From Forficula auricularia (taxonomy: Eukaryota > Arthropoda > Insecta > Dermaptera > Forficulidae), in contig JALMQS010000068.1 in assembly GCA_024734495.1 (NCBI GenBank), positions 1,830,075-1,894,074 of the forward strand: a DNA stretch of 64,000 nucleotides, in the 5' to 3' direction. The notes under the pieces are model-generated. The model ran no database searches. It was not told the DNA's origin and was given only the letters and a program-made list of their open reading frames with translations. Shown one piece after another: positions 13,701 to 25,700 of the stretch. Each line of letters begins with the position of its first letter. Positions within the stretch are counted from its first letter, which is position 1. Both the position numbers and the translations under genes were made by a program.

Positions 13701-16700
13701 ATTTTATTTTTAACCTAAAACTTATAAACAGTTTATTGACGGTGTTCAAAAAAATTTCCAAAATGAGCAGCAAATATTGATTATTCAAACAAAGTTCTTA
13801 TGAAATTATTTATTTTACACTAACAATATGATCAAATCATTGCCCAAAATTCAATCCAATGTATCCTGAATTAACACCAATGAACGAGAGAGGAAGTTTG
13901 TAAGATTACAAAATAATTTCATTAAATATGGCTCAAATTTAAATGCGAGGTCTCCATCATTACCAAAACCTGTTACTTCAAATGAAGTCAATATTGTTAA
14001 CATTTTGGCATATTTTTATGGATATCCAGAGGCTTCCATTCGTAGTGCAGAAGAAGATTCATATGCTTCAATACAACGAATTTTGGAAAATCACGAAATG
14101 CATCCATGTAAATTTACTCAAGTTCAAGCCAAACATTAGCGAAACTAGTAAAAAATAAACATATTAATATAAAAATGTGTTTAATTTTATTTATCTATAT
14201 ATTTTTTCTTGATATACGAAGGAGTTAAACCAAAAAAATTCTCATAAACAAATTTAATAATTAGTTTATATATTTAATGATTAAAATTAATTTATAATTT
14301 GAAAGTTTATATTGGGAAAATAAGGACAAGTTTTTATGTGTGACTTTTTTATTTATCCACCAACGTTTCGTCGACTTTGCCGACTTCTTCAGAGCTTCAA
14401 ATAGTCATGTCACACATTCGTTTAAATTTTCTTCTTACCTTCGTTACCATTGAAGGCCATCAGAATACAATTTTCAAAAGATATTTGGCACATTCACAAA
14501 AAATACAATTTTTTTCTCTTTTTAATAACAACCTTATCAATACAGAACAGAACAGTAATCACTTCTTACAAAAAATCTGTTCTGTATTGATAAGGTTGTT
14601 GATTAAAAGAGAAAAAATTGTATTTTTGAATGCCAATATCTTATGAAATATTCGATACTTCAATGGTAACGAAGGTAGAAAAATTTAAACGAATGTGTGA
14701 CATGACTATTTGAAGCCCTGAAGAAGTCGGCAAAGTCGACAAACGTTGGTGGATAAATAAAAGTCACACATAAAAACTTGTCACTACTTTCCCAATATAA
14801 ACTTTCAGAATTATAAATTAAATTATGGACGGAAATGATAATAATTAAAATTAATTTGCAGTGAAATTTACCAATTGTTTGGGGATGAGCTACCAAAGAG
14901 GCTCCTCCATCTGGCTCTCCACGACGGCGAACATAGGAGGTAAATGCTCCACCAGTGGATCTATATTAAGAAAGATGTAATATAGAATGAGTACGAGATG
15001 TTTGTTAATTTATATTTAACCAAATTAAATAATTTAATTACCTATGCCCAAGAAGCCCGAGAGTTGGGGTTGGTCTCGGTGGAGCAAAGGCAGAGGCGAC
15101 TGGGGGTGGTGGGGCGGTTGCCGGTGGCCCGGTCGGCTCATCATCAGGACTTGATGGCGTGGAAGAGGCCACTGGACGTTCATCGAGAGAAGCTAATGAT
15201 TCCAATGAAGATGAAGAATCCATCGAAAGGGATCGTGGAGCTTCTTGAGTATCAAATAAATTTGTCGAGATCATTTATACCATAATATAAATTGTTTTTT
15301 ATATATATAATTAAATTTAATTGATTTAAAAAATGAAATTATAAGGCCAGTATCAAATATGTTGTTAGATATGTTCAATCTTTCTTCTTCAAGCGCCATA
15401 CTCGATTCTGAGCGTCGGCGATTACTGTGGAGGGAGAGTATCCTCTCCATTGTAATTTTCCTAGCGAAATTTTTCACAGGGGTGGTTTTCCATTGTCTTC
15501 CCCCTGAAGGGATCAGATTATAACCGGTCAAATATTTGCAGCGAGTCGGGCTTGAACCCGCGTTAGCTTGATTAGAAGGCATGCTCTATAGCCACTCGGC
15601 CAACCAGACTCCTGGTGAGGAAGATAAATGGTTGGGTGAAGGGTTTGGATTGTCTAGTATAGAAGATGTATATTTGACTTCCAATCAAAAGGGCCCGATC
15701 GGGGACAATCAATTTTCTTAGAGTGATGATTAGGGAGTGGGTTGCTAGGTCTGGCTACCTTAATAATGGGGTTGGCTATGGGGTTGGGGAAAAAGCCCTT
15801 AGGGGACCGAGAAAAAGAATTCACCTTTCGAGTGTGGATTTGATCCAAGTTCTATTTAAGCCCAAGCGCTAAGCTACCTAACCCTTAAATTCTTTCGACA
15901 TATATTTATGTATACAACTAGAAAATTTCACACAAGTTAAAGAAGACCATGTAAAATTCCGCTGGTGAGTGACTCAAGAATTCAGAGGATCGCCATTTTT
16001 TTACTAAGATTGAAATTTATGCGAGTTTTTAAATTTTGAAAAATAGAAAATTTAAAACAATTCTAAATTCAGCCTCTAAGGGTATTCCTAAAATTAAATT
16101 AATTAAAAAAGAATGTCAGTAGCAGACACAAAAATTTAAATAAAAGGGTAGAAAAGTTAAAAGGGGAAAAACACACATATAGACTCATGGGCTCATTAGA
16201 TATATAATAATATATAAATTTATAATTCCATCAGAAGACACACTTTTTATTTTCTCCTTCAATAGATATATAATATGTAATTATGTATGCACTTTATAAT
16301 ACATCTATTTATAGTATTAAGCTTATTTCAAATACAATTTTAATAGATCCCTCGTGTAATAAATCATTTTTAAATCACTAAAAGTATTACGTGAGAGAAA
16401 AAAGGTTAAGAAATATTTAAAAATTGTTTAAATTGAAAAAATAAATCTTTAGATTACCAAATAAAGCGAGAAGTGCTTGATGTACAAATTGTATATTACG
16501 TCGATTGGCTTGTTTTCCAGTTCGAAGTGTTACTTCATCCTGACCAACTTCAAGAAGATCAAATCCTATAAACAAAAAATAAATATTTGATATTCTTTTA
16601 AGAAATTATTTTAGCCCAAATGGACTATAAGTCCAGAAGGCCATTAAAAAAAATGGTTTGTTTTTAAATTTCTATATATACTAACCTAATGAAGCAAGTA

Positions 16701-19700
16701 GTTCGTGGCATCCGGGAACTCTCCATAACTTAATGCCAACAATTAGTTCAATTCCTTCTGCACCACCCATATTATTTGTTAAAATTCCAGATGATTGTGT
16801 TGTTCCTGATGTAGTTGTTGTGGCTGCGTTAGATCCTCCGCCGGCGGCATGTCGAACAACAGAGATCAAATCTTCAACGATTGACTCTCCAGTATTGTTT
16901 GTTGAGTTATTGGCCGAATTTCCAGAATTAGCTACGTTTGAAGATAAAGCAGCTGCAGTCAGAAATTTACTGATTGCATGAAGAGTGCTTGATGTAAGGC
17001 CTAAAAGAGCTTGTAAAGAAGCTGAGCATTGAGCTAGTCGTTCGTCGGGATCTGTTTGTGGGAAAAATACAGATGCAGGGATTCCATTTGCTGCCGGCTC
17101 AAATCGAAATCCCACCGACATAAGAAGTTCTTTCCAACCGGGGGTGTTCCCGACTTTATGTTCAATCGATCGTTGGGTTGTATACATTGCATTTTTCTGA
17201 CCCCGATGAATTCTTTGAAGAGATTTTTCCACCTAAAATAAAAAAAATAATTTATAAATATCATTTTAATAAAGACTTTAAGTAAATCCAATTACAATTA
17301 AATTTCTATTTTGCCTAGAGTAGCAGATGTTTAATTTAAAAGGGGTATCTTCTAATAATTATTTAAATCGGAATACATAGTAAAGATTTCCTATTATAAA
17401 AGAAATATTTTGAAAACAAAGTCGATATACCATATATTTCGGACTCTTCTTTCATCTTCATAAGATAACTGATAGTGTGTAATCCCTGAAGAAGATAAAG
17501 CCAAGGTGACAAATCTTAAAATTGCAGATGTGATGTTTCAGAGGTTGAGTATTTTTAAAGAAAGAATAGTTTCAGCTTGAACTACTTAGAGTGCACATTT
17601 TTAATTAGATAAACTCATTAGAATGCACGACGTTTCGCAAACTAGTTCTAGAGACGTTTTCAAGTGATGTGAAGTCTATTATTAGATTGAGGCGAATTGT
17701 TGTCTAATTTCTAGGCGCGAAAATAAAAATTTCCCTGATATTCACTTCGATTCGAATACCTTGAAAATGTGTGACAGCCTATCCATGTTGAGCGTCTCTG
17801 TCGCATCTGACCTGTCTTGGAATGAACACATCTCCTCTGTGGCGAAATCTGCAGCAAGGAAGATTGGCTACTTATTCAGGCCCCAGCGATTTTTCAAGCC
17901 CCCACATCTTCTCACCATTTACAAGGCCCAAATCCGCCCCTGTCTCGAATACGGCTCTCATCTATGAAGAGGAGCCTCTAAATATTCTCTTGCTACCCTG
18001 GATGCAATTCAGAAACGAGCCGTCAGGCTAATTGACGATTCTACCCTCACCGACTTCCTCGACTCACTAGCTCATCGAAGAAATGCCTCTGCCCTTTCTC
18101 TTTTCTATAGATACTATCACGGCAGGCGCTCTGATGAAATAAAATCAATAATTCCCCCAAAAGCATGCTTTGCATGTAGCACGCGTTTTGCCGACTCTCA
18201 ACACTCTTTCGCGGTCAAATTGGAAAAGTGCCGGACTACATCATTCGCCAATACGTATATCCCCATGACTTCAAGGAACTGGAACTCTCTCCCAGCCTCC
18301 ATCTTTCCCAGCACTTTAATCTTCAAACCTTCAAAACCCGAGTGCATAAACACCTAGGTCTCCACCCTCTCACTTAATCGACTTTCCCTTCTCTTCGGTA
18401 ATGCAAGGGTCTCTCGAGATCCATAGGGGCTGCATCTTTACTGGTGCACCCCTTCTTGCATTCGATTGCATTTAAAAAAAAAAAAGAAAGAAGTTTTCAA
18501 ATTAGAATGCTGCGTGGAGGGGAAGGAGCGACTTGCATTTTAATGAGTTTATCTCATTAGAAATTTGAAAGCTATTAAAGATATGGTTTCAGTCAAAACT
18601 TCTCTATTGATAAATATCTTAAAATATCTCTTATTAATGAAAACCTTTAATAAGAATCACAAATTAAATTATTATTATTTAATACGTTTCATCTAGAACG
18701 GGCACTAATGCTCCTTGCAATATATTGTATCTTTGATTAAAATTTCGTATCTTTACTTAATATAAACAATTTTATTTATGTGCGACTCTAGTTTTGTAAG
18801 TATTAGTCCCATATTCTATCTAATATAAATATCGAGCTGAAAATATTTGATATCATTAGTTTTATATATATAGAAAGTGACTTATTGTTTTGTCAAAATT
18901 TTTATATTTGGAGAGAAAGAAATAAGATAAAATTTGTAAAAATTTTACTCAGTAAATTATGAGTGCTTTGTTTTTTCACGTTTTGTTTTAGTGAGATTTT
19001 TAATGTTCGGATGTTTTTTCTCGTAGAGACACTGTAGATGTAAAATACAACGGTGTGTTTTATTTTTGCTTATCCGAAAATATTCCCAGTTCTTCAAATA
19101 ACAATATAAAGTGGTAGATTAATTATTTAATTTATACATATTTCACAAAGATATTTAATAGTTGTAGTCATAAATGGATTTACTTCTTCCGGGAATAATG
19201 AAAGTAGTTCATTGGACAGAGAAGATAGAGGATGCCTTCAAATCTATAGATTCAAATGAATACAAATATTTATTTATTTGAAATTGTTCTGTTGGAATAA
19301 CTTGTTTTACCAGTGTAATGATTCTTAATGTAAAACGTCTGCTGGAGATAGATTTTACGTGTTTTTGTGACTTGGTTGACGTACACTGATGAAGAGCAGC
19401 GGTATAGCGCTCGAAACGTTGTTAAAATATCGATTACGTCTGCCCAAAATAAAGTAACAAATAGAAGTTGACTTTTATTTCAACTTTTTATTTTCCCCTT
19501 ACTGGCCCCTTAGCCAATTCAATTTAAATAAAATAGGGCCACCAAACACGGTTCTTTTTAAACAAATATTTATATTGTGCAAAAGATACAATTTTTAAGT
19601 TTATCCATATAAAGTCTAAAAGAATCAATTTATTTTCTCTGGAGTCATTTGTAAAAAACTACATCAATCTTATCATCTGAAGTACTCTATAAAATTAACT

Positions 19701-22700
19701 TCTCTTTTACATAATAAGTAGAGGGATGTTTATTACCAAATGTAGAGTTACTCTCAAAGCGTCGCGGCATTTATCAGGTTGTTTAAGGAGTTCACAAAGA
19801 GCTTGACCCATTAGAGCGACTTTATCCGCAAGGCGGAGATCACGACCTACTAGAACGAAGCCAGCCCAATTCACTGGATGGCTTAATTGTTGCGTATGCT
19901 GAACGGTAGTCCTAGCTTCCCGAAGAGCTCGGCTAACTCTTGCACCCTTTAAGTAAAATTTAAATGATTATTCGTAAAAGTATTTTAAGGAATGATTAAT
20001 AATTAATTATTATTTTAAATATATGAACCTGAAGGAGGGCAGAATAAAAAGCTCGGAGTAGAATGCGTGATGCAGCTTCCGGGACAGGCCAGAGAGATAC
20101 GAGAACACAGTGCGCTCCTGCAGATAGAAGAGCTCTAGCAAGAGCCATGGTACCTTCGCCAAGGCAACTAAGAGTACATAACTAAAGAGCAAAAGAGAAA
20201 AAAATATAGATATCTAATTAAAAAATTATTAAAAAAAAAAGGTTTTATTTACATTCCGATCAATGTCCTCGCTCGGAGAAAGCACAACCAATCGTGCATT
20301 TAGACGAAGAGCAAGTAATTCCGAAGAAGTTAGGAGAAATTCACTCAGTGGAGGTGTTTCAAGATTATTTGGAACCTATTTTGAAAATATTTTATTATTA
20401 TAGATAATTAACAATTTAATTCAAAATAAAATCAAGAAATTTGTTTCATTTTCACATTTAAAATTACAATCAAAAAAATTAATGAATAAAATTAAATGCA
20501 ATTACTTCTAAACTTTCTGGGTCGCAACTGTTTGTCGAATCCAAATTGCTATTATTCATATTCGTCGAAGTATTCGAATTCGATGAGGTTGTTGGAGAGA
20601 GAACTAAGCTTGCAAGTCGCCAAGATACATGGCAAGCTACATGAACACAATCTGCATCTGGCAAATGTTGTAGTACAGCATCCTTTGATGCCTGAAAATA
20701 TTAATTAATTAATTGTATTAGTAAAAATAATAAAATTTAATAAATTAAAAACAAAATATTAAAAATAAGAACCTGAGCACCCAAAAGAGCTTGTCCTTGT
20801 AACATCTCAGCTACTAATACTGCTTCAGTTTGACTACCGGCGGGCATTGAACTCCAACTATAAAGTTCAGAAACATCTGGAGGTAGTCGAGGGCTTCCTA
20901 CTACCAACGCGGAAAGACCAGGTGAGGAGGGTCTAGTTCCGGATTCAATGACTCCACCGCCGTTTGAATGGTTTTTTCCTCGAGGTCTTGATGAATGACG
21001 AAGAGCACCCAAAGAAGGTAATGCCATTAGTGAAAATCTTTCGCAAAGATATTCCTCTTGTCCATTAGATGTTGTACGAAGTACGGCAAACGGGACAAGA
21101 AATAAAGCACCTTCGAGGACGAGTAAAACTTCCCGACGAGCTGGACAACTTTTAGGATGGGGACCTGATAGAAATATATGAGTCAGTTGGTGATGTAGAA
21201 AAAATGCATCGTAAATTAAAAGACTATTGATATAAATGCGCTCACGAAAATTTCGAAAAAAAAAGAATTTTGAAATAAAAAAGATAGTAAAATTAATTTT
21301 GATTTTATTTGTATGAGTAGAATTCAATTAAAATGGCTTCGGCCCTTACTACCTGATTACTTAAGAATTTTCTTGAACAATTAACATGGTTATTTAATAA
21401 AACAATTGTTAAGACTGAATATTTGATATTTAAAGTATTTATAAATAAGTATTAGCTAGTTGGTTTAATGGTACATAATGGTATTAATCAATACAAATCA
21501 ACCGAAAGTATAGATAGAAAAAATTAATATTATTTTTTCATTTTAATTTCTGGCCTCGGATACTAAGTCCATTTAGCCAGTAGGTATGTATAATGATAAT
21601 TTCATGATGCGTAAGTGGAGAAGCCGGATTATAGCAGGTGAAAATTTAATCGACCGCGAGCCGGGCTTGAGCTTGTACCTCCTTCCCCAAGATCGTCATC
21701 AAGGGCCCAGTGATGAAACAGTGACGCTACGCGTGCGGCCCTATCTATTCAATTATCCATATATAAAATAAAAATATCTATTCTTTTATTATGAAAAGCA
21801 TCCCAGTCTAACGTGTACGATTTATTCTTAAGTTTATATGGAATCATTCATAAATGCTTTGCTAGATTATTTTTGTTTATTATTTATTTTTCTGTTAAAT
21901 TAAAAAATATCTAGTTCTTATTGGTACTAATGATAAAGTCCATAAATTAATCAATAAAAGTAATCTATTTTCCTATAGGAAGTTTTAACAAGTAATGATT
22001 GCACCAAGTATGAACCTCATTGCGGCCCAAAGGATTTGGAAAATTGTAATTAATTTTGAAATAATCACCTGGCCCAAAAGTACGATGACCGCAACTCGTC
22101 TGTGGAAGATATTCTTCAAAAGGTGCGACAAGTAATCGATACAATGCTTCTGTAGCTGGAGTATCCTGCCAGAGTGATGTAGGAGGGGTTGCTAAAAGAA
22201 ATTATTTACAAATAATTAAGAAAACCAAATATATTATTAAAATTGTAAAAATTCACAGACTATATATATTTTATTCATCTTTAAAAAATATATAAGATGT
22301 AAATTTCATCACAATACATTTAAAATAAGGTAATCAGATTTGAAAATGTTCAAATACTTACAGCTAGATTGTTGAACTGCACGTCTTCTTGATCGTGTAC
22401 TTCCCGGTCTAGATGCTTGACCACTTGCTACACTTCCACCAACTGAACCCAAACTGAATACCAAGAATAAAATAAACATTAAATATCTTATAACTTAAAA
22501 TAAAAATAAAAAAAATCTGAAAATTCTTTTACCTGAATAGGCTGCTTAAAGAGTAATTACTGGAGTTATAAAAATGATTTCGATTAACCATTCGTAGGAA
22601 ACCACTTCGCTCAGCAGCAGCTTCAGAAGAAGCTCCTCTATCGAGGCGATCATTAGGATATTCCATGTCATTGTTATTATTGGTATTTTGATTCCAATTT

Positions 22701-25700
22701 GAATTGAAACCTGTATTCGTCGATATCTCAAGATCTAAATCTTCATTATTTCTAAAAAATAAATAATTTTTTTTTAATAATTTACTGGGTTTTTTTTTGT
22801 ATTAAATATAAATACGAGCCCCGTCCCATCTCAATTGGCCCGCCAATATTTTTTCTTTTTAAATAAAATTATGCTAATTCACGGTAAATTTAATTTAAAT
22901 ATTTATTTTTATTATCATTTGGAACAACATTTTAAACAATTTAAAACATTTTATTGTAACATTTAACTTAAAATTATTTTTTAATTGTTAAAAACATATT
23001 TTTATATAAAAAATAGTTCTTTGCTTTTCACGATTTTTTTTTAAGAATCTTTGAATATGTGAAATAATCAAGTAGGCTTTGACTTTTTCCAACAAAAGAA
23101 AGTTTGTTTTGTTTATTATTAGTAAAAATGACTCGTGGAAAGGTTGTTGATGAAAAAATTTGCTCAATTTATTTAAAAAGGGAAAATCAAACGGGGAAAT
23201 TGGCGATCTAGTTAATTTATCAAAGTTTACTGTCAGAAATATTATTTGAGTTTATAAAACAACGGGTACAATAGCTACAAAACCTCGGTATGCGCCGAAA
23301 TCCAAAATATCAGATGCTGATAGAAGGGCATAGAAGAAGATTATTAGAAAAAACAGGCGTTTGAACTATGGTGAATTATCTGTTCTTTGGAGCGATGCTG
23401 TGGGGCGAAGTGTTTCAAGATCCACGTGCCATAGAGAAGCCCTTAAGTTAGGTTTTAAAACTTACAAAGTAATTTTATTGCAACTTATTCCAAAATTTTT
23501 TTTTGTAATTTTACTAATTTTTTTTAGGCGAAAGAAAAGCCACTCTTGACATTAAAGTAAAAGAAAAACCGGCTTAAATGGGCTAAAAGTCACATTAATT
23601 GGATGAGTGATAAATGGAATAGTGTCCATTGGAGTGATGAGTCTCGTTTTGAAGTTTGTGTTGGGGACAATCGAAGCAGAGTTATTCGTCAGAAAAATGA
23701 AGCTTTCATTTAAAAAATAAAGTACAATTTCCTGCTTCAGTTATGGTATGGGGTTCAATGTCTGCTAGAAGTGTTAGAAAACTTCACTTCATTGATGGAA
23801 TTGTAAACATCAATAAATATTTAGAGATTTTAAAAAAATCGTTACTTCCAACAATGGAAGATGCATTGCAGAATAATAATAATTTTTTGTTCCAACATGA
23901 CGGGGCGGCCTGCCATACATCAAGAAAATCTTTAAAATAGCTTTCTGATCATAATGTTCCACTTTTGGAGTGGGTGGCAAACGAGTCCCGACTCTTTGGC
24001 ACACAATGAAAAAGCTATTACGAATACAACCAGCTAGAAACGTAGTCGAATTAAAACACAAACTTCAAAATATTTGAGATACTTTCACTCAAGATGAGTG
24101 TCAAAACTTAATAAGTACGTTATCCAAAAGAATTCAAGCCGTAATTAAAAATAAAGGCGACGTCACACAGTGCTTAAGATTTTAGATTTTGTATGTTTTC
24201 CTTGTTTTTAACAATTAAAAAATAATTTTAAGTTAAATGTTACAATAAAATGTTTTAAATTGTTTAAAATATTGTTCCAAATGATAATAAAAATAAATAT
24301 TTAAATTAAATTTACCGTGAATTAGCATAATTTTATTTAAAAAGAAAAAATATTGGTGGGCCAATTGAGATGGGACGGGGCTCGTACTATTAATAAACGT
24401 TTAAAATTGTTTTCATAAAAGAATTGTATTATTTAATAAATAAATATTTTATCAAAATCATTTAAAAAATCCGCTTACCTATTATTATTTTGACCATTTA
24501 GTATGAGAGTTTCTGTAATTGAACTGAGCCATCGTTCTAATAAATTTGTGTTCGTATTGACAGAAGAGGGATTGGTTGTCGAAGAAGTTGCCGAAGAAGA
24601 TGAAGAAGGAGGAGGAGGTGGTGGTGGGCAAATTACTTCTTCCGCACCCGGAGGTGGTTCATTTGCTAGTAACGCTTCACGTTCAGAACATTCCGATAGA
24701 GAAGCTTCATGGAAACGTACAATACCTGAAGAAAATAAATAAAAATGAAAATGTTAAATTAGCTTACAAACTGCAGAAATATATTTTCATTAATATATTC
24801 TATTAGTCATATTAAATAATAAATAAATAGGAAAATAAATAAATTTTTCAAATAAAAAATAATATTAAAAAATTTATTTTATAAAAAATTAAATAAAAAT
24901 TTACGTTTTGTTACGAATTTTATGTGGATTAAATTTGTGTATGTATAAGGGAACTTTCATTATTTATGTATTTTTTTTCTAATATTATATCTCAGTAAAA
25001 TATTTAAATGAATTAAAGTTTTTATCAAAAAAAGTTATTAATTTTCAAGAAATTTTTTTTTTGGATAAATAAATTAAAAAATAAAGTAATTAATAAAAAT
25101 TCTTCAAAATCTATAATATTTCATTTGTATAATATGCCTTAATATGTGAAGTTCATAAAGTAATGACTAAAGCATTTGACTACCACCAAGAAGGAGTAGT
25201 AGTCAGTTATTTCCATCGCTGGCATTAAAAGTGTTTTATCAGGTTGATAATGGACATCAGCGAAATAAATATTATTAAATAAATGTGAAGTTTTTTTTTA
25301 TGCAAGAAGTTGCAAACTTTATAGTGTGAAAAGTTGGGTTTGCTTTGCGCCAGTGGATAGGTGTCTTGAAAGATTAAGGGATAAATGTCGCGGCAAAGGC
25401 GTAGTTCCAATCTCTAGAAGTCATAGGGAAAGTGTTGATTCGATTTCTATCTAATTTGATCACAAAGTGATGTTAAATATTTGAAAATCATGTCTGCTAT
25501 TCAGTATACTATTTCAACCCAACTAAAGTCCTTTTCCTTTCCAAAAAGACCATGACGTCTCCGAATGTGGGGCAAAATGAATTAGAGGGAGAATATATAT
25601 AATTTAGTTATACCTTGCCCTGGTTGAAGGGCCCATCCATGTAATTTTCCAGCAGCAATGGAGTAATAAAGAACACATGCTTTTTGCCTAGAGACTAGTT

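Larger units (their letters stand above)
15253..16465 (-). other. Intron 33/34 flanked by an 8-base direct repeat
   Basis: CAAATAAA (plus strand) occurs at 16458-16465, the end of exon 33, and at 15253-15260, ten bases outside exon 34. The protein reading continues across the copies as LF-D-TQEAPRSL, resembling the family's LFDSTELPKRL. This would fit an intron that arose from, or was enlarged by, an insertion with an 8-bp duplication, but an AT-rich 8-mer can recur by chance. Confidence 0.4.

Noticed and set aside
15540..15612. Functional tRNA gene
   Set aside because: Box A and B are present but the acceptor arms do not pair convincingly, and the sequence continues into a SINE body.
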